A stretch of DNA of 38,653 nt. Origin: Paracoccus salsus (GTDB lineage: Bacteria; Pseudomonadota; Alphaproteobacteria; Rhodobacterales; Rhodobacteraceae). The stretch's first letter is position 1. Each line of letters opens with the position of its first letter. The translations under genes and the position numbers were made by a program. The stretch covers positions 1 through 38,653 of the forward strand of contig NZ_JAKGGD010000010.1 of NCBI RefSeq assembly GCF_021556615.1, given 5' to 3'. Shown piece by piece: positions 7,446 through 17,100 of this stretch. The notes under the pieces are model-generated. The model ran no database searches. It was not told where the DNA came from and saw only the letters and a program-made list of their open reading frames with translations.

Positions 7446-8585
7446 ATGACACACACCTCCGCCGCCACACTCAGCCCGGGCAAGCCCACGATGCACCCGG
7501 CAGAGGTGCCCAGGTCCACCCCATCCTTGCAGCATGCGATCATCGACCTGATCTTCGCCTCGGCGCTTGCCCCTTTCGCCGCGTTCACGCCAACGACGGA
7601 CAAGCTGCGCAAAGCCGCAGCCCCCAGGACCGGCCGCAGGCTGGGCGCCGTGGTAACCGAGTTGCGGCAGGCGAAGGCGCTTACGCAGGAGGCGACGAAC
7701 AACGCCGCGTCCGGCCCCGCGCCGCGGATGCCGCGCGGGGCGCAGTATCTCGAGCGCACCCATCGCTGCGCCGCCGGGTCGCGCAGCTACAGGCTGTACC
7801 TGCCAGCCAGCCAGCCGACGCGGCCCAATGGTCTGATCATGATGCTGCACGCCTGCAATCAGACCCCGGACGATTTTGCCGCCGGCACCCACATGAACGC
7901 GCTGGCCGAGAAACACGGTCTGGCCATCGCCTATCCGGAGCAGACGCGGCGTGGTAACGCGGCGTCGTGCTGGAACTGGTTCAATCCCGCGCATCAGACC
8001 CGCGGCGCAGGTGAGCCGGCCATCCTCGCCTCGCTCGCGCGCGAGTTGATGCAAGAGTTCGGCCTTGGCCGCGACGCCGTGTTCGTGGCGGGGCTGTCCT
8101 CTGGTGGCGCGATGGCGGCGATCCTCGCGGATGTCTATCCGGACGTCTTTTCGGCGGCGGGAATCCATTCCGGGATGGCCCGCGGGGCGGTGGGCAATGC
8201 CATATCGGCCATACTGGCGATGCGCAGCGGCGCCTCAGGTGGTCTTGCGCCAGTCCTTGCCGTGCCGGCACAACCGGTCCGATGGATCATCTTTCAAGGC
8301 GCGGACGACAGCACGGTTCATCGCTCGAACGCGGCGATGATCCTCGTAGCGGCCCTCGGGGACGATGCGGTGCCGACCCGGATCAGCACCCGCTCGGCTG
8401 GCGGGCGCGATTACGCCCGCAGCGACTATGCCGGATCCGACGGGGCCACGCAGGTCGAGGCCTGGATGATCGAGGACTCGGGTCACGCCTGGTCTGGCGG
8501 GCGCGCGGGCGGGTCCCATGTCGACACCAAGGGGCCTGATGCCTCCGCACAGATGATCCGGTTCTTTCTGGCCAGTCCCGCCTGA
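7446..8585 (+). CDS. PHB depolymerase family esterase
   Basis: A 379-residue alpha/beta-hydrolase of the LpqC/PHB-depolymerase family. The first 95 residues are a low-complexity leader. The catalytic domain then begins with SRSYRLYLPA and has the oxyanion-hole motif HACNQT, the nucleophile elbow GLSSGG, an acid in GADDSTVH, and the catalytic His in EDSGHAWSGG. Relatives hydrolyse poly-3-hydroxybutyrate, its oligomers, or aryl and acyl esters, so the true substrate is open. No clear Sec signal peptide is seen, so it may act inside the cell. Start ATG-7446 has AGGAA 9 bases upstream and is preferred over the open extension to 7380. The exact EcfG promoter at 7346 implies general-stress control. 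Confidence 0.85.
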   Translation: MTHTSAATLSPGKPTMHPAEVPRSTPSLQHAIIDLIFASALAPFAAFTPTTDKLRKAAAPRTGRRLGAVVTELRQAKALTQEATNNAASGPAPRMPRGAQYLERTHRCAAGSRSYRLYLPASQPTRPNGLIMMLHACNQTPDDFAAGTHMNALAEKHGLAIAYPEQTRRGNAASCWNWFNPAHQTRGAGEPAILASLARELMQEFGLGRDAVFVAGLSSGGAMAAILADVYPDVFSAAGIHSGMARGAVGNAISAILAMRSGASGGLAPVLAVPAQPVRWIIFQGADDSTVHRSNAAMILVAALGDDAVPTRISTRSAGGRDYARSDYAGSDGATQVEAWMIEDSGHAWSGGRAGGSHVDTKGPDASAQMIRFFLASPA

Positions 8586-8609
8586 CCCCGGGACGCGACA
8601 CGCGAGTTT

Positions 8610-9029
8610 TTGCGTTCTTTCAAGATGGGCTTCCCTTTCGAAGCGGATCTGGCTTGGGAAGATGCAGAGCGCCGACCGGCGACGAATCCGGGGCCCGCTC
8701 ATACCCCGCAGGCCACCGGCAACAACCGAGCGCAAGCCTGCGACCTGACGACCGCCGATGTCGAAAGCACGACCGTCTATGGCCGCGACGACGAGACCAT
8801 CGGGTCGAGCGGTTCCCTGAAGGTCGGCAGCCACAACAAGATCACCGACGCCGTGATCGATGTCGGGGGCGCTCTCGTGATGGGCGCCCATTCGGTGCTG
8901 ATCCCGTAGCGCCAGATCAGCGTCCTGCGCCAGACCGACGGTTTCGATCTGCGCGTCCACCTGGACAGGACCAAGGAACAGCTCAAGGCGAGATGCCGCA
9001 TCACGACGCGCTATCTGGCCCCACGTTGA
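8610..9029 (+). pseudogene. Decayed PRC-barrel domain gene
   Basis: The forward frame reads DLTTADVESTTVYGRDDETI and then LKVG..NKITDAVIDVGG, the typical PRC-barrel domain of Rhodobacteraceae stress proteins. It then hits TAG at 8907-8909 where the barrel should continue. After the stop, the same frame gives QISVLRQTDG.DLRVHLDRTKEQLKA, which is the expected next part. A further shift at about 8990 moves the last residues (MPHHDALSG) into another frame. The usual signal peptide is not recognisable at the start. A nonsense codon plus a frameshift make a functional product very unlikely. It faces a second broken PRC-barrel gene on the other strand. Confidence 0.7.
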
Positions 9030-9039
9030 CCTGAAGGAT

Positions 9040-9727
9040 CGGGTGACCCTGTCCGGATTTCGTCATGGCTGAAGTCGTGTCCGCCACACAAACCGAATAC
9101 GCATCGGGATATCAGTTCGTGCCCTGGATACTCCGGCCCTGATACTCCGGCCCCGATACTCCGGCAGGTGCGGGCCGGTGGCGTTGGTGCGCTGCGTGCC
9201 GTCGCCGCAGATCGACCTACGATCAAAGCAAAGGACGGCGCGCTTCGCAGCGAGACCGTTCCGGTCGTCACGACGTTCTACATCCGCGTCGCGGTCGGCG
9301 GCATCAGAGGCGAAGGTGACCTGATCCATCGTGAGGGCGACATCATGCTCGCCCGAAGAGCCCGCCGACACCCACCACAAGCGCGCGGACCTGTCCGTCG
9401 CTTGAGAGCGCGATTTCATCGATCTGGCCGATATTGTCCAAGGGTCCGAGGTCGGATCTGTTCATCATCGCCACGGGCTGCGTGCCGGACATGGTCTTGC
9501 CATCACCCGACATTGCCGTGTCACCTTGGGTATGCCGCGCACAGCGGGCGTGACCCACGAACGCGGACGCGAAGAGGTCGGATGGGCTGCGCTGGTTCAG
9601 GAACCGGGGCGTTTCGGCGTTCTGCTGCTGACCTTCCGGATTGGTGGCAGGGGCCTGCGTTTGCGCCAGCGTCATGGTGGACAGGGCTAGCGACATCACC
9701 AGAGGTGGTTGAAAGTAGCTTCAACAT
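9040..9727 (-). pseudogene. Decayed secreted PRC-barrel protein gene
   Basis: ATG-9727 begins MLKLLSTT. A frameshift near 9700 then moves the rest of a Sec signal peptide (LVMSLALSTMTLAQTQAPA) into another frame. That frame continues through SDLFASAFVG, PVAMMNRSDLGPLDNIGQID and DGQVRALVVGVGG, a clear PRC-barrel domain. At about 9350 it shifts again to GEHDVALTMDQVTFASDA, and at about 9260 once more (VSLRSAPSF). At least three frameshifts are therefore present. The promoter at 9793-9817 is still an exact EcfG site. This looks like recent loss of one of several related stress proteins; an intact relative lies at 24080-24562. Confidence 0.7.
9127..9168. repeat. Three tandem copies of a 14-bp unit
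   Basis: Units at 9127-9140, 9141-9154 and 9155-9168 share GATACTCCGG, followed by CCCT, CCCC and CAGG respectively. They lie in the degraded 3' part of the reverse PRC-barrel pseudogene. They probably arose by replication slippage after the gene stopped being selected. Confidence 0.8.
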
Positions 9728-9792
9728 AGGGGATTTCTCCTAGGGCGAGAGCCAGATCGACAGCCGATCTCTTGCTCACCCGACACCACGGA

Positions 9793-9817
9793 AACGCCCG
9801 ATCGCACGATCCGTTCC
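9793..9817 (-). promoter_or_regulatory. EcfG-type promoter in front of the reverse PRC-barrel pseudogene
   Basis: Read on the reverse strand: GGAAC (9817-9813), a 16-base spacer, then CGTT (9796-9793). This is an exact consensus match, 66 bases upstream of the pseudogene's ATG at 9727. Confidence 0.72.
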
Positions 9818-9887
9818 GATTTCCCCGCTGCTGCACGGTTCTGTGATTTTTGCAGCGTCCCGGTCGCGCAGGGTGCGGGCAGGGTGC

Positions 9888-9912
9888 GGAACGCTTGTCT
9901 CGCTGCCGCGTT
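9888..9912 (+). promoter_or_regulatory. EcfG-type promoter in front of galU
   Basis: GGAAC at 9888-9892, a 16-base spacer and CGTT at 9909-9912, exact consensus. The galU start follows 38 bases downstream, leaving a short leader. Confidence 0.75.
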
Positions 9913-9950
9913 GATCGTGTCTTAGCACTTCGCACAAGGGATCGCGAACC

Positions 9951-10841
9951 ATGGCACAACCTATCAGGTCGGTGATCATTCCGGCCGCCGGACGGGGCAC
10001 GCGGCTGTTGCCCGCGACCAAGACGATCCCCAAGGAGTTGCTGAACGTCTATGACCGTCCCGCTCTTCAGTTCGCGGTCGACGAGGCGATCGACCTCGGT
10101 GTCGAACGGATCGTCGTGGTGATCCATCCCGACAAGGGGGCGATCCGCGACTATCTGGCGCCCGACCGGGCCTACGTTTCGGATTTGCGGGCCAGCGGCA
10201 AGGCGGCGCTAGGCGACGCGCTGGCCGAAATTGAGGTGCCGGAGTGGATCGAGATCATGTTTGTCGACCAGGCTCAGCCGCTCGGCCTCGGCCATGCGAT
10301 CCTCTGCGCCGAAGCGTTGACCCTGCCGGGCCCGTTCGGCGTGATCCTGCCCGACGATCTGATCCTCGGTACGCCCTGCCTCTCGGAGATGGCGGGCCAG
10401 TATTCCAGGGGTCACATGATCGCCGCCATGGAAGTCTGCCCGGACGAGACGCACAAATATGGGATATTCCGGGTCGCCGGCCTTTCGATCAGTCGCAGTG
10501 TTCCGGTGTCCGGCATGGTGGAAAAGCCCGGTCCCGGGCAGGCGCCCTCGCGGTTGGCCGCCGTGGGGCGCTACATTCTCGATCCGTGCATTCTGGACAC
10601 GCTCAAGCACGTCACGCACGGCTCGGGCGGCGAAATCCAGTTGACCGACGCGATCGCCCGCGATGCCGCGCATGTCCCACTCAGCGCTTTCCGTTTCAGC
10701 GGAATACGCTATGATTGCGGCACCCATGACGGACTGCTGGACGCGGCCATGGCGCGGCAACGCGCGGTGAAGGCCCGTGCGGCAGGGCTGGACATGTCCG
10801 GCCTGTCGATGGCAGCGCGCACACCGGTTGCCCGGATGTAA
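9951..10841 (+). CDS. galU: UTP-glucose-1-phosphate uridylyltransferase
   Basis: A 296-residue GalU. It makes UDP-glucose from UTP and glucose-1-phosphate in the cytoplasm. Visible landmarks are the nucleotide-binding start VIIPAAGRGTRLLPATKTIPKE, the FVDQAQPLGLGHAI segment, VILPDDLILG with the metal- and substrate-binding acid pair, GMVEKP, AAVGRYIL, and the closing FSGIRYDCGTHDGLLDA. The length is normal for the family. Its UDP-glucose is the donor for the cyclic glucan synthase that begins 319 bases downstream, and an EcfG promoter precedes each. The combination suggests stress-induced periplasmic glucan or exopolysaccharide production. A second galU may exist elsewhere in the genome for housekeeping; that is inference. 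Confidence 0.93.
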   Translation: MAQPIRSVIIPAAGRGTRLLPATKTIPKELLNVYDRPALQFAVDEAIDLGVERIVVVIHPDKGAIRDYLAPDRAYVSDLRASGKAALGDALAEIEVPEWIEIMFVDQAQPLGLGHAILCAEALTLPGPFGVILPDDLILGTPCLSEMAGQYSRGHMIAAMEVCPDETHKYGIFRVAGLSISRSVPVSGMVEKPGPGQAPSRLAAVGRYILDPCILDTLKHVTHGSGGEIQLTDAIARDAAHVPLSAFRFSGIRYDCGTHDGLLDAAMARQRAVKARAAGLDMSGLSMAARTPVARM

Positions 10842-10872
10842 TCCCGCCGCGCATCCGTCGGTTTCTTTTTAG

Positions 10873-10897
10873 GGAACGCTTAGACATTTCGGCCGTT
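10873..10897 (+). promoter_or_regulatory. EcfG-type promoter in front of the small ORF and glucan synthase
   Basis: GGAAC at 10873-10877, a 16-base spacer, CGTT at 10894-10897, exact consensus. It lies 69 bases upstream of the small ORF at 10966, which overlaps the glucan synthase start. One stress-induced transcript probably carries both. Confidence 0.73.
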
Positions 10898-10965
10898 GTA
10901 CCCGCAGGAGCCGCGCGCCGTCGGCATGCTCGCGCACCGGTGCCAGGTCCAGAAAGGATCTTCAC

Positions 10966-11163
10966 ATGGAATGGGATCAGATCACCGAAAAATGGGACGC
11001 CATGGCCCGGCGCCTGTGCAACGACAGGCCAACGCAGTGCCAGCGCACCGTCACGAGGGTGCAGGACACACGTCGCGCCGCGACAGGCACGGGCGGAGCG
11101 ACGTCACGCACGAGTTCTTCCGAACGTATCGTCAACGACCCTGACCTTACGTCCCATCAGTGA
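10966..11163 (+). CDS. Small hypothetical protein, 65 residues, possibly frameshifted
   Basis: ATG-10966 has a good ribosome-binding site (AAAGGATC) and an exact EcfG promoter upstream. The start MEWDQITEKWDAMARRL is amphipathic and Trp-containing, like many short stress-induced alphaproteobacterial proteins. After about residue 20 the sequence becomes Thr/Arg/Ser-rich and unlike a folded protein, so the original reading frame may have been lost there. The stop TGA (11161-11163) overlaps the GTG start of the glucan synthase, suggesting coupled translation. Function unknown. Confidence 0.5.
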   Translation: MEWDQITEKWDAMARRLCNDRPTQCQRTVTRVQDTRRAATGTGGATSRTSSSERIVNDPDLTSHQ

Positions 11164-14100
11164 CGCCCCGGGATCGCAGTCAACACCCAAACCCTGAGCA
11201 CGGTGCTTGGTGGAAACTGTGGCGGCACGTCGGACGGCCGGCGCAGCAAAACAACCCCTGGAACGGCACCGCGGTGATCCGCGCCGACCTGTTCGGGGCG
11301 GAGCGTCTTGAACATCACGCGATTTCGCTGGCGCAGGCCCAGCCCGTCACGGATCGCAAATTGCGGGTAGCGCCGCTGCGCGATCGGGTGCGCGACAACT
11401 CGACCGTCCTGCTGTCGGCCTACCGATCCTGTTCTCAGGCGGTGCAGGCCGGTCAGGCCGTCACCCCGGCGACCGAATGGCTGCTTGACAATTACCACCT
11501 TGTCGAACGTCAGCTTCAGCAGATCTCGCGCGACCTGCCGCCGGGATATTACCGTCAGTTGCCCAAGCTCGCCACCGGCCCCTTCGCCGGCTATCCGCGC
11601 GTCTTGGGCATCGCCTGGGCCTATGTGGCGCACACCGACAGCCTGCTGAATGTGCCTGTGCTGGCCCGTTTCCTGCGCGCCTATCAGACCATCGATCCGT
11701 TGACGATCGGCGAGCTTTGGGCCGTCGCCATCACCCTGCGCATCGTGCTGATCGAGAACATGCGCCGGGTGACAGACCAGATTGTCGCAGAGCAGAACAG
11801 CCGCCGTGCCGCGGACGATCTGGTGGACATGGTGATAGGCCACGCCGGAACGGGCAATGCGCCCGCGTCACGTGACCTGGCGTTTCGCGCCCTTGCCGAT
11901 GCCACGGAAGCGTTGGAAGGCGCACCATTGCCCGAAGCCTTTGCGGCGCGGGTCATCCAGCGGCTGCGGGGGTTCAGTGCCGCCGACACGCCCTTGCATG
12001 GCTGGCTGCAGGAGTGCCTGGGCCAGCAGGGCCTGACTGCCGACGATGTGGTGCTGCTCGCCCAAGGCCAGCAAGGTGCATCGAATGTCACGATGCGCGA
12101 CATTGTCACCAGCATGCGGCTGATCTCCGAGATGGAGTGGCCCGATTTCTTCGAAGAGGTCAGTCCGGTCGACGCAAGGCTGCGCGCTGGCTCGGATTTC
12201 GGCGCGATGGATTTCGCGTCCCGCAACCTCTACCGCACCGCGATCGAGACGCTCGCGCGCGCTTCAGGGATCACGGAGGTCGCGGTGACCGAGGCAGCGC
12301 TGGCCCGCGCCGACGCGGGCGCGACACCCGCTACGCGCGATCCCGGCCACAGTCTGATCGGACCGGGCCGGCGCGCGCTGGAGAGTGACATCGGATACCG
12401 CCCGGGTCCGGGCCTGCGCCTGAGGCGGATCCTCGGCCGCGTCGGTCTGCCGGGCTATCTGGCTGCGCTGTGGATTGCCGCTTTCGCGATCCTCGGGGTG
12501 GCGCTGATGCTGGCCGGGGCGCAGGGCTGGCTGGCTGTGCCCCTTGTCCTTGCAGGGCTTGCCCCGGCGTTCGAGGCTGGCAGCGCCCTGGTCAATCTGG
12601 CGGTCACGCGCACCGTTGCGCCGCGGCGCCTGCCGGGGCTGGATCTTGCGCATGGGATTCCGCCGGACCTGCGCTGTCTCGTCGCCGTGCCCGTGCTGCT
12701 GAACACTGTCGAGGATGTCGCGGACTGTATCGAACGGCTGGAGGTGCATCACCTGTCCAGCACGCAAGGCGCGGTGCACTACGCAATTCTGTCCGACGGT
12801 CCCGATGCCGCCTCCGAGACCCGGCCGCAGGATGCCGATCTGATCGCCCATGCAAGGCGCGCGGTGGCCCGGTTGAACGAAACCTATCCGTCGCCGGATG
12901 GCGACAGGTTCCTGCTCCTGCATCGCCGTCGCCTGTGGAACCCGGAAATGGGCGTCTGGATGGGGTGGGAGCGCAAGCGCGGCAAGCTGACAGAGCTGAA
13001 CCGGCTGCTGCGCGGCGCGACCGACACCAGCTTTGTCGCCCCCTGCGCGGTGCCGCAATATGTGCGGTTCGTGATCACGCTTGATGCCGACACGCGGCTG
13101 CTCCGCGATACGGTCCGGCGGCTGGTCGGCAAGATGGCCCATCCCCTGAACGCGCCGCATTTCGATGCGGACGCGGGGCGGGTGACGCAGGGCTACAGCG
13201 TCATGCAACCGCGGGTGACGCCTGCCTTGCCCGTCGGTGCCCAGGGATCGATCTATCAGCAGATCAACGCCAGCCACGGCGGCATCGACGCCTATGCGGC
13301 GGCGATCTCGGACATCTATCAGGACCTGTTCGGCGAAGGCTCGTTCACCGGCAAGGGCATATACGACGTCGATGCCTTCCAGGCGGCGCTGGCCGGCAGA
13401 GTGCCCGACAACACCATGCTTAGCCACGACCTGTTCGAGGGGGATCTTGCCCGCGCGGCGCTGGTGTCCGACATCGAGGTGGTCGAGGATTTCCCGGCAC
13501 GCCATGACATCGCCGCGCGCCGACAGCACCGTTGGGTGCGTGGTGACTGGCAGCTGCTGCCATGGCTGACCGGGCGCGCCGCGACTGGACAAAGTGCGAT
13601 CTCTGCGCTTGGACGGTGGAAGATCATCGACAACCTGCGCCGCTCGCTGACCGCGCCGCTGACGCTGGCAGCCCTTGGGGCGGGTTGGCTGTTGCCTCTG
13701 CCCGGTGCGGCGGCGTGGACCGCCCTGGTGCTTGTCATGCTGGCGCTGCCCTATATGCTTCCCTTGCCTTTCGCCCTTCTGCCCGGCCGGGCCGGCATCA
13801 CCGCCCACAGCCATCTTGCCGCCCTGACCCGCGACGCCCGAACCGCGGCCGGGCGTATCGCGCTGGACATCGCGTTGCTGCCCGACACGGCTGCACGGAT
13901 GGCCGATGCGATCCTGCGCACGGGATTGCGGCTTTACGGGACCCATCGGAACCTGCTGGAGTGGATGACCTCGGCCCATACCTCGCAACGGGGGCGTCTG
14001 GGCCCGCTGGCACAGTACCGGGACATGGCCGGCGGCGTCGTGCTGGGCCTTGTGGTGGCCGGCGTGGCACTTGCGCTGAACCCGGTCGCCTGGCCGCTGG

Positions 14101-17100
14101 TTGCGCCGATCGCCCTGCTGTGGCTCGTGAGCCCGCTCATCGCCTTCCAGGTCAGCCGAGCGCGACCGCCGCCCGAGACAGCCCTGCTCTCCGATGCGGA
14201 CAGGTTGGGACTGCGGCTGGTCGCACGCCGCACATGGCGCTTTTTCGAGACCTACGTGACGGCCGCCGACAATGACCTGCCGCCCGACAACTTTCAGGAA
14301 ACCCCGCGACCCGTGCTGGCGCGGCGCACCTCGCCCACCAATATCGGTCTTTACATGCTGGCCACGACGGCGGCCCATGATCTGGGCTGGATCGGACGGG
14401 CCGAGGCCACAGCCCGGCTGGAACGGACGCTGGCCACGATGCGGCGGATGCCGACGTTCCGCGGCCATCTCTACAACTGGCACGCGACGGACGATCTGCA
14501 CGTGCTGGACCCGGCCTATATCTCCTCGGTCGACAGCGGAAATCTGGCCGGGCACCTGATCGCCGTGGCGCAGGCCTGCGCCGACTGGCAACACAGCCCG
14601 GTTTCCGAGGCCGACTGGCGCGTCGGCCTGTCCGATACGCTGCGACTGGCAGAAAGCGCGCTGACCGACGGGCAAGCCCCGGATCGCAGCCTGGCCGACC
14701 GGCTGGCAGCGCTTTCCGATGCCGCGGCAGAACAGGCACCGCTTGACCGGCTGCTGGACCTGAGTATCAACGCAGTCACCCGCGCCCGGACCACTGCGGC
14801 AGCCGGATCAGAGGTCGTCTTCTGGGTCGAGGCCGTGCACAGCTGTCTTTCAAGCCACGCCGCCGACCGCGACCTGACCCTTGATCCGCGCCTCACGGCC
14901 CTTGAACGCCTCGCCCGCGATTTTGCAACCGGCATGGAGTTCGGGTTCCTGCTCGACAAGGACAAGCAGCTCCTGTCGATCGGCTTTTCCGTCACCACCA
15001 ACCGGCTCGATCCCAGCTGTTACGACCTTCTGGCCTCCGAGGCGCGGCTGGCAAGCCTGTTCGCGATTGCCAAGGGCGACGTCGCGACCCGCCACTGGTT
15101 CCGCCTCGGCCGCGCGGCCACGCCGATGGGCGCAGGCGCCGCCCTGATCTCCTGGTCGGGCAGCATGTTCGAGTATCTGATGCCGTCGCTGGTGATGCGC
15201 GCCCCCGAAGGATCCGTGCTGGCGGAGACGAACCGCCGGATCGTGGGCCGCCAGCAGGCCCATGGCACGGCCCTTGGCATCCCGTGGGGCATATCGGAAT
15301 CGGCCTACAACGCCCGCGATCTGGAGATGACCTATCAATACTCCAATTTCGGCGTGCCCGGCCTGGGCCTGAAACGGGGCTTGAGCGAGAACCGCGTCGT
15401 CGCGCCTTATGCGACCGGGTTGGCCGCGATGGTGGCGCCCGGCGACGCACGGCGCAATTTCGATCGTCTCGCAGGCCTCGGGGCCGAGGGGCGGTTCGGG
15501 TTCTACGAAGCGCTGGACTACACCGCGTCGCGCCTTCCCGCAGGCGCAGACTGCGCCATCGTGCGCAGCTTCATGGCGCATCATCAGGGCATGACCATCA
15601 CCGCCATCGCGAACGTGGTTCAGGAGGGTCGCCTGCGCGCCCGCTTCCACGCCGAGCCGATGATCATGGCGGTGGAGCTGCTGTTGCAGGAACGTGCGCC
15701 GCGCGACGTTGCCGAAGCGCCACCGCGCGCGGAAGAGGCCACGGTGGCGTCCCCCGACCCGGACCGGACACCGGTGGTGCGGCAGTTCCTGTCACCGGCA
15801 ACGGCCGCGCCGACCGCGCATCTGCTGTCGAACGGATCCTACGCCGTGATGCTGACGCCCACCGGCGCGGGGTTCAGCCGCTGGCGTGGCCTTGCCGTGA
15901 CCCGGTGGCGCGACGATCCGACGACGGGGCAGTACGGGGCGTTCATCCTTGCGCGCGACCGGATATCCGGGGCGGCCTGGTCGGCGGCCCTGCAACCGGC
16001 GGGGGGCGACGCCAGCTGCCATGAGGCTGTGTTCAGCGAGCATGAGGCGGTTTTCACCCACACGGCCGCATCCCTGACGACGCTGACCGAGATTGTCGTC
16101 TCTGCCGAAGACGACGCCGAGGCGCGGCGCGTGACGCTGACCAACACCGGCCGCACCCCGCGCGAGATCGACCTCACCTCATACGCCGAGCTGGTGCTTG
16201 CGCCGATGCCTGCGGATGTGGCGCATCCGGCCTTTTCCAAGCTTTTCGTGGTCACCGACTTCCTGCCCGAACTTGGCGTCCTCATCGCCACGCGTCGCCG
16301 CCGCGCGCCGGACGATCCCGAGATCTGGGCCGCCCATATCGCAGTGGTCGAAGGCCAGGAGGTCGCCCCGATCGCATTCGAGACGGACCGCGCCCGGTTC
16401 ATCGGGCAGGGCAGCAGCATCGGGCAGGCTGCCGTGGCGGGTGTCGAGCTGTCGCAAACGACGGGCACGGTGCTGGACCCGGTGTTTGCGATCCGGCGCT
16501 CGGTTCTGGTGCCGGCGGGCGGCAGCGTGCGCGTCACGTTCTGGACCATGGTCGCGGACGATTCCGACAGGCTTCTGGATCTGGTGGACCACTGCCGCGA
16601 TCCTTCTGCCTTCGGCCGGGCCGCCACGCTGTCCTGGACGCATGCGCAGGTGCAGCTGCGCCATCTCGGCGTGACCCGAACCGCAGCCGCTGATTTCCAG
16701 CGCCTGTGCGGCATGCTGATCCGGGCCGATTCGCGCCTGCGGGCGCCACATGCGACCATCACGACCGGTGCGGGGCCGCAATCAGCGCTCTGGCCCTATG
16801 GCATTTCGGGCGACCTGCCGATCCTGCTGTTCCGGATCGAGGATGCCCATGATGTACCTCGCCTTCTCGAGCTGTTGGCCGCGCACGAATACCTGCGGAT
16901 GCGGCAATGCGCCTTCGATGTGGTGATCCTGAACGACCGCGCTGCCTCTTATGTGCAGGACCTGCAGACCCTGATCGAGGGTGCGGTGCGCACGTCCGGG
17001 TCGCGCTCGCCACCCGATCCTTCCTCGAGCGGACCGATCGGCAAGGTGCATGTCCTGCGCAGCGACCTGCTGCCCGACGCGAAGGCGATGCTGCTTGCCA

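Noticed and set aside
5595..8168. Long reverse ORF (857 codons) opposite the kinase end and esterase
   Set aside because: It crosses two real genes and their intergenic gap on the other strand, with shadow composition and no domain or ribosome-binding site.
12264..14675. Long reverse ORF (803 codons) opposite the glucan synthase
   Set aside because: It is antisense to a complete family-length enzyme, with Gln/Arg/His-rich composition typical of a shadow.
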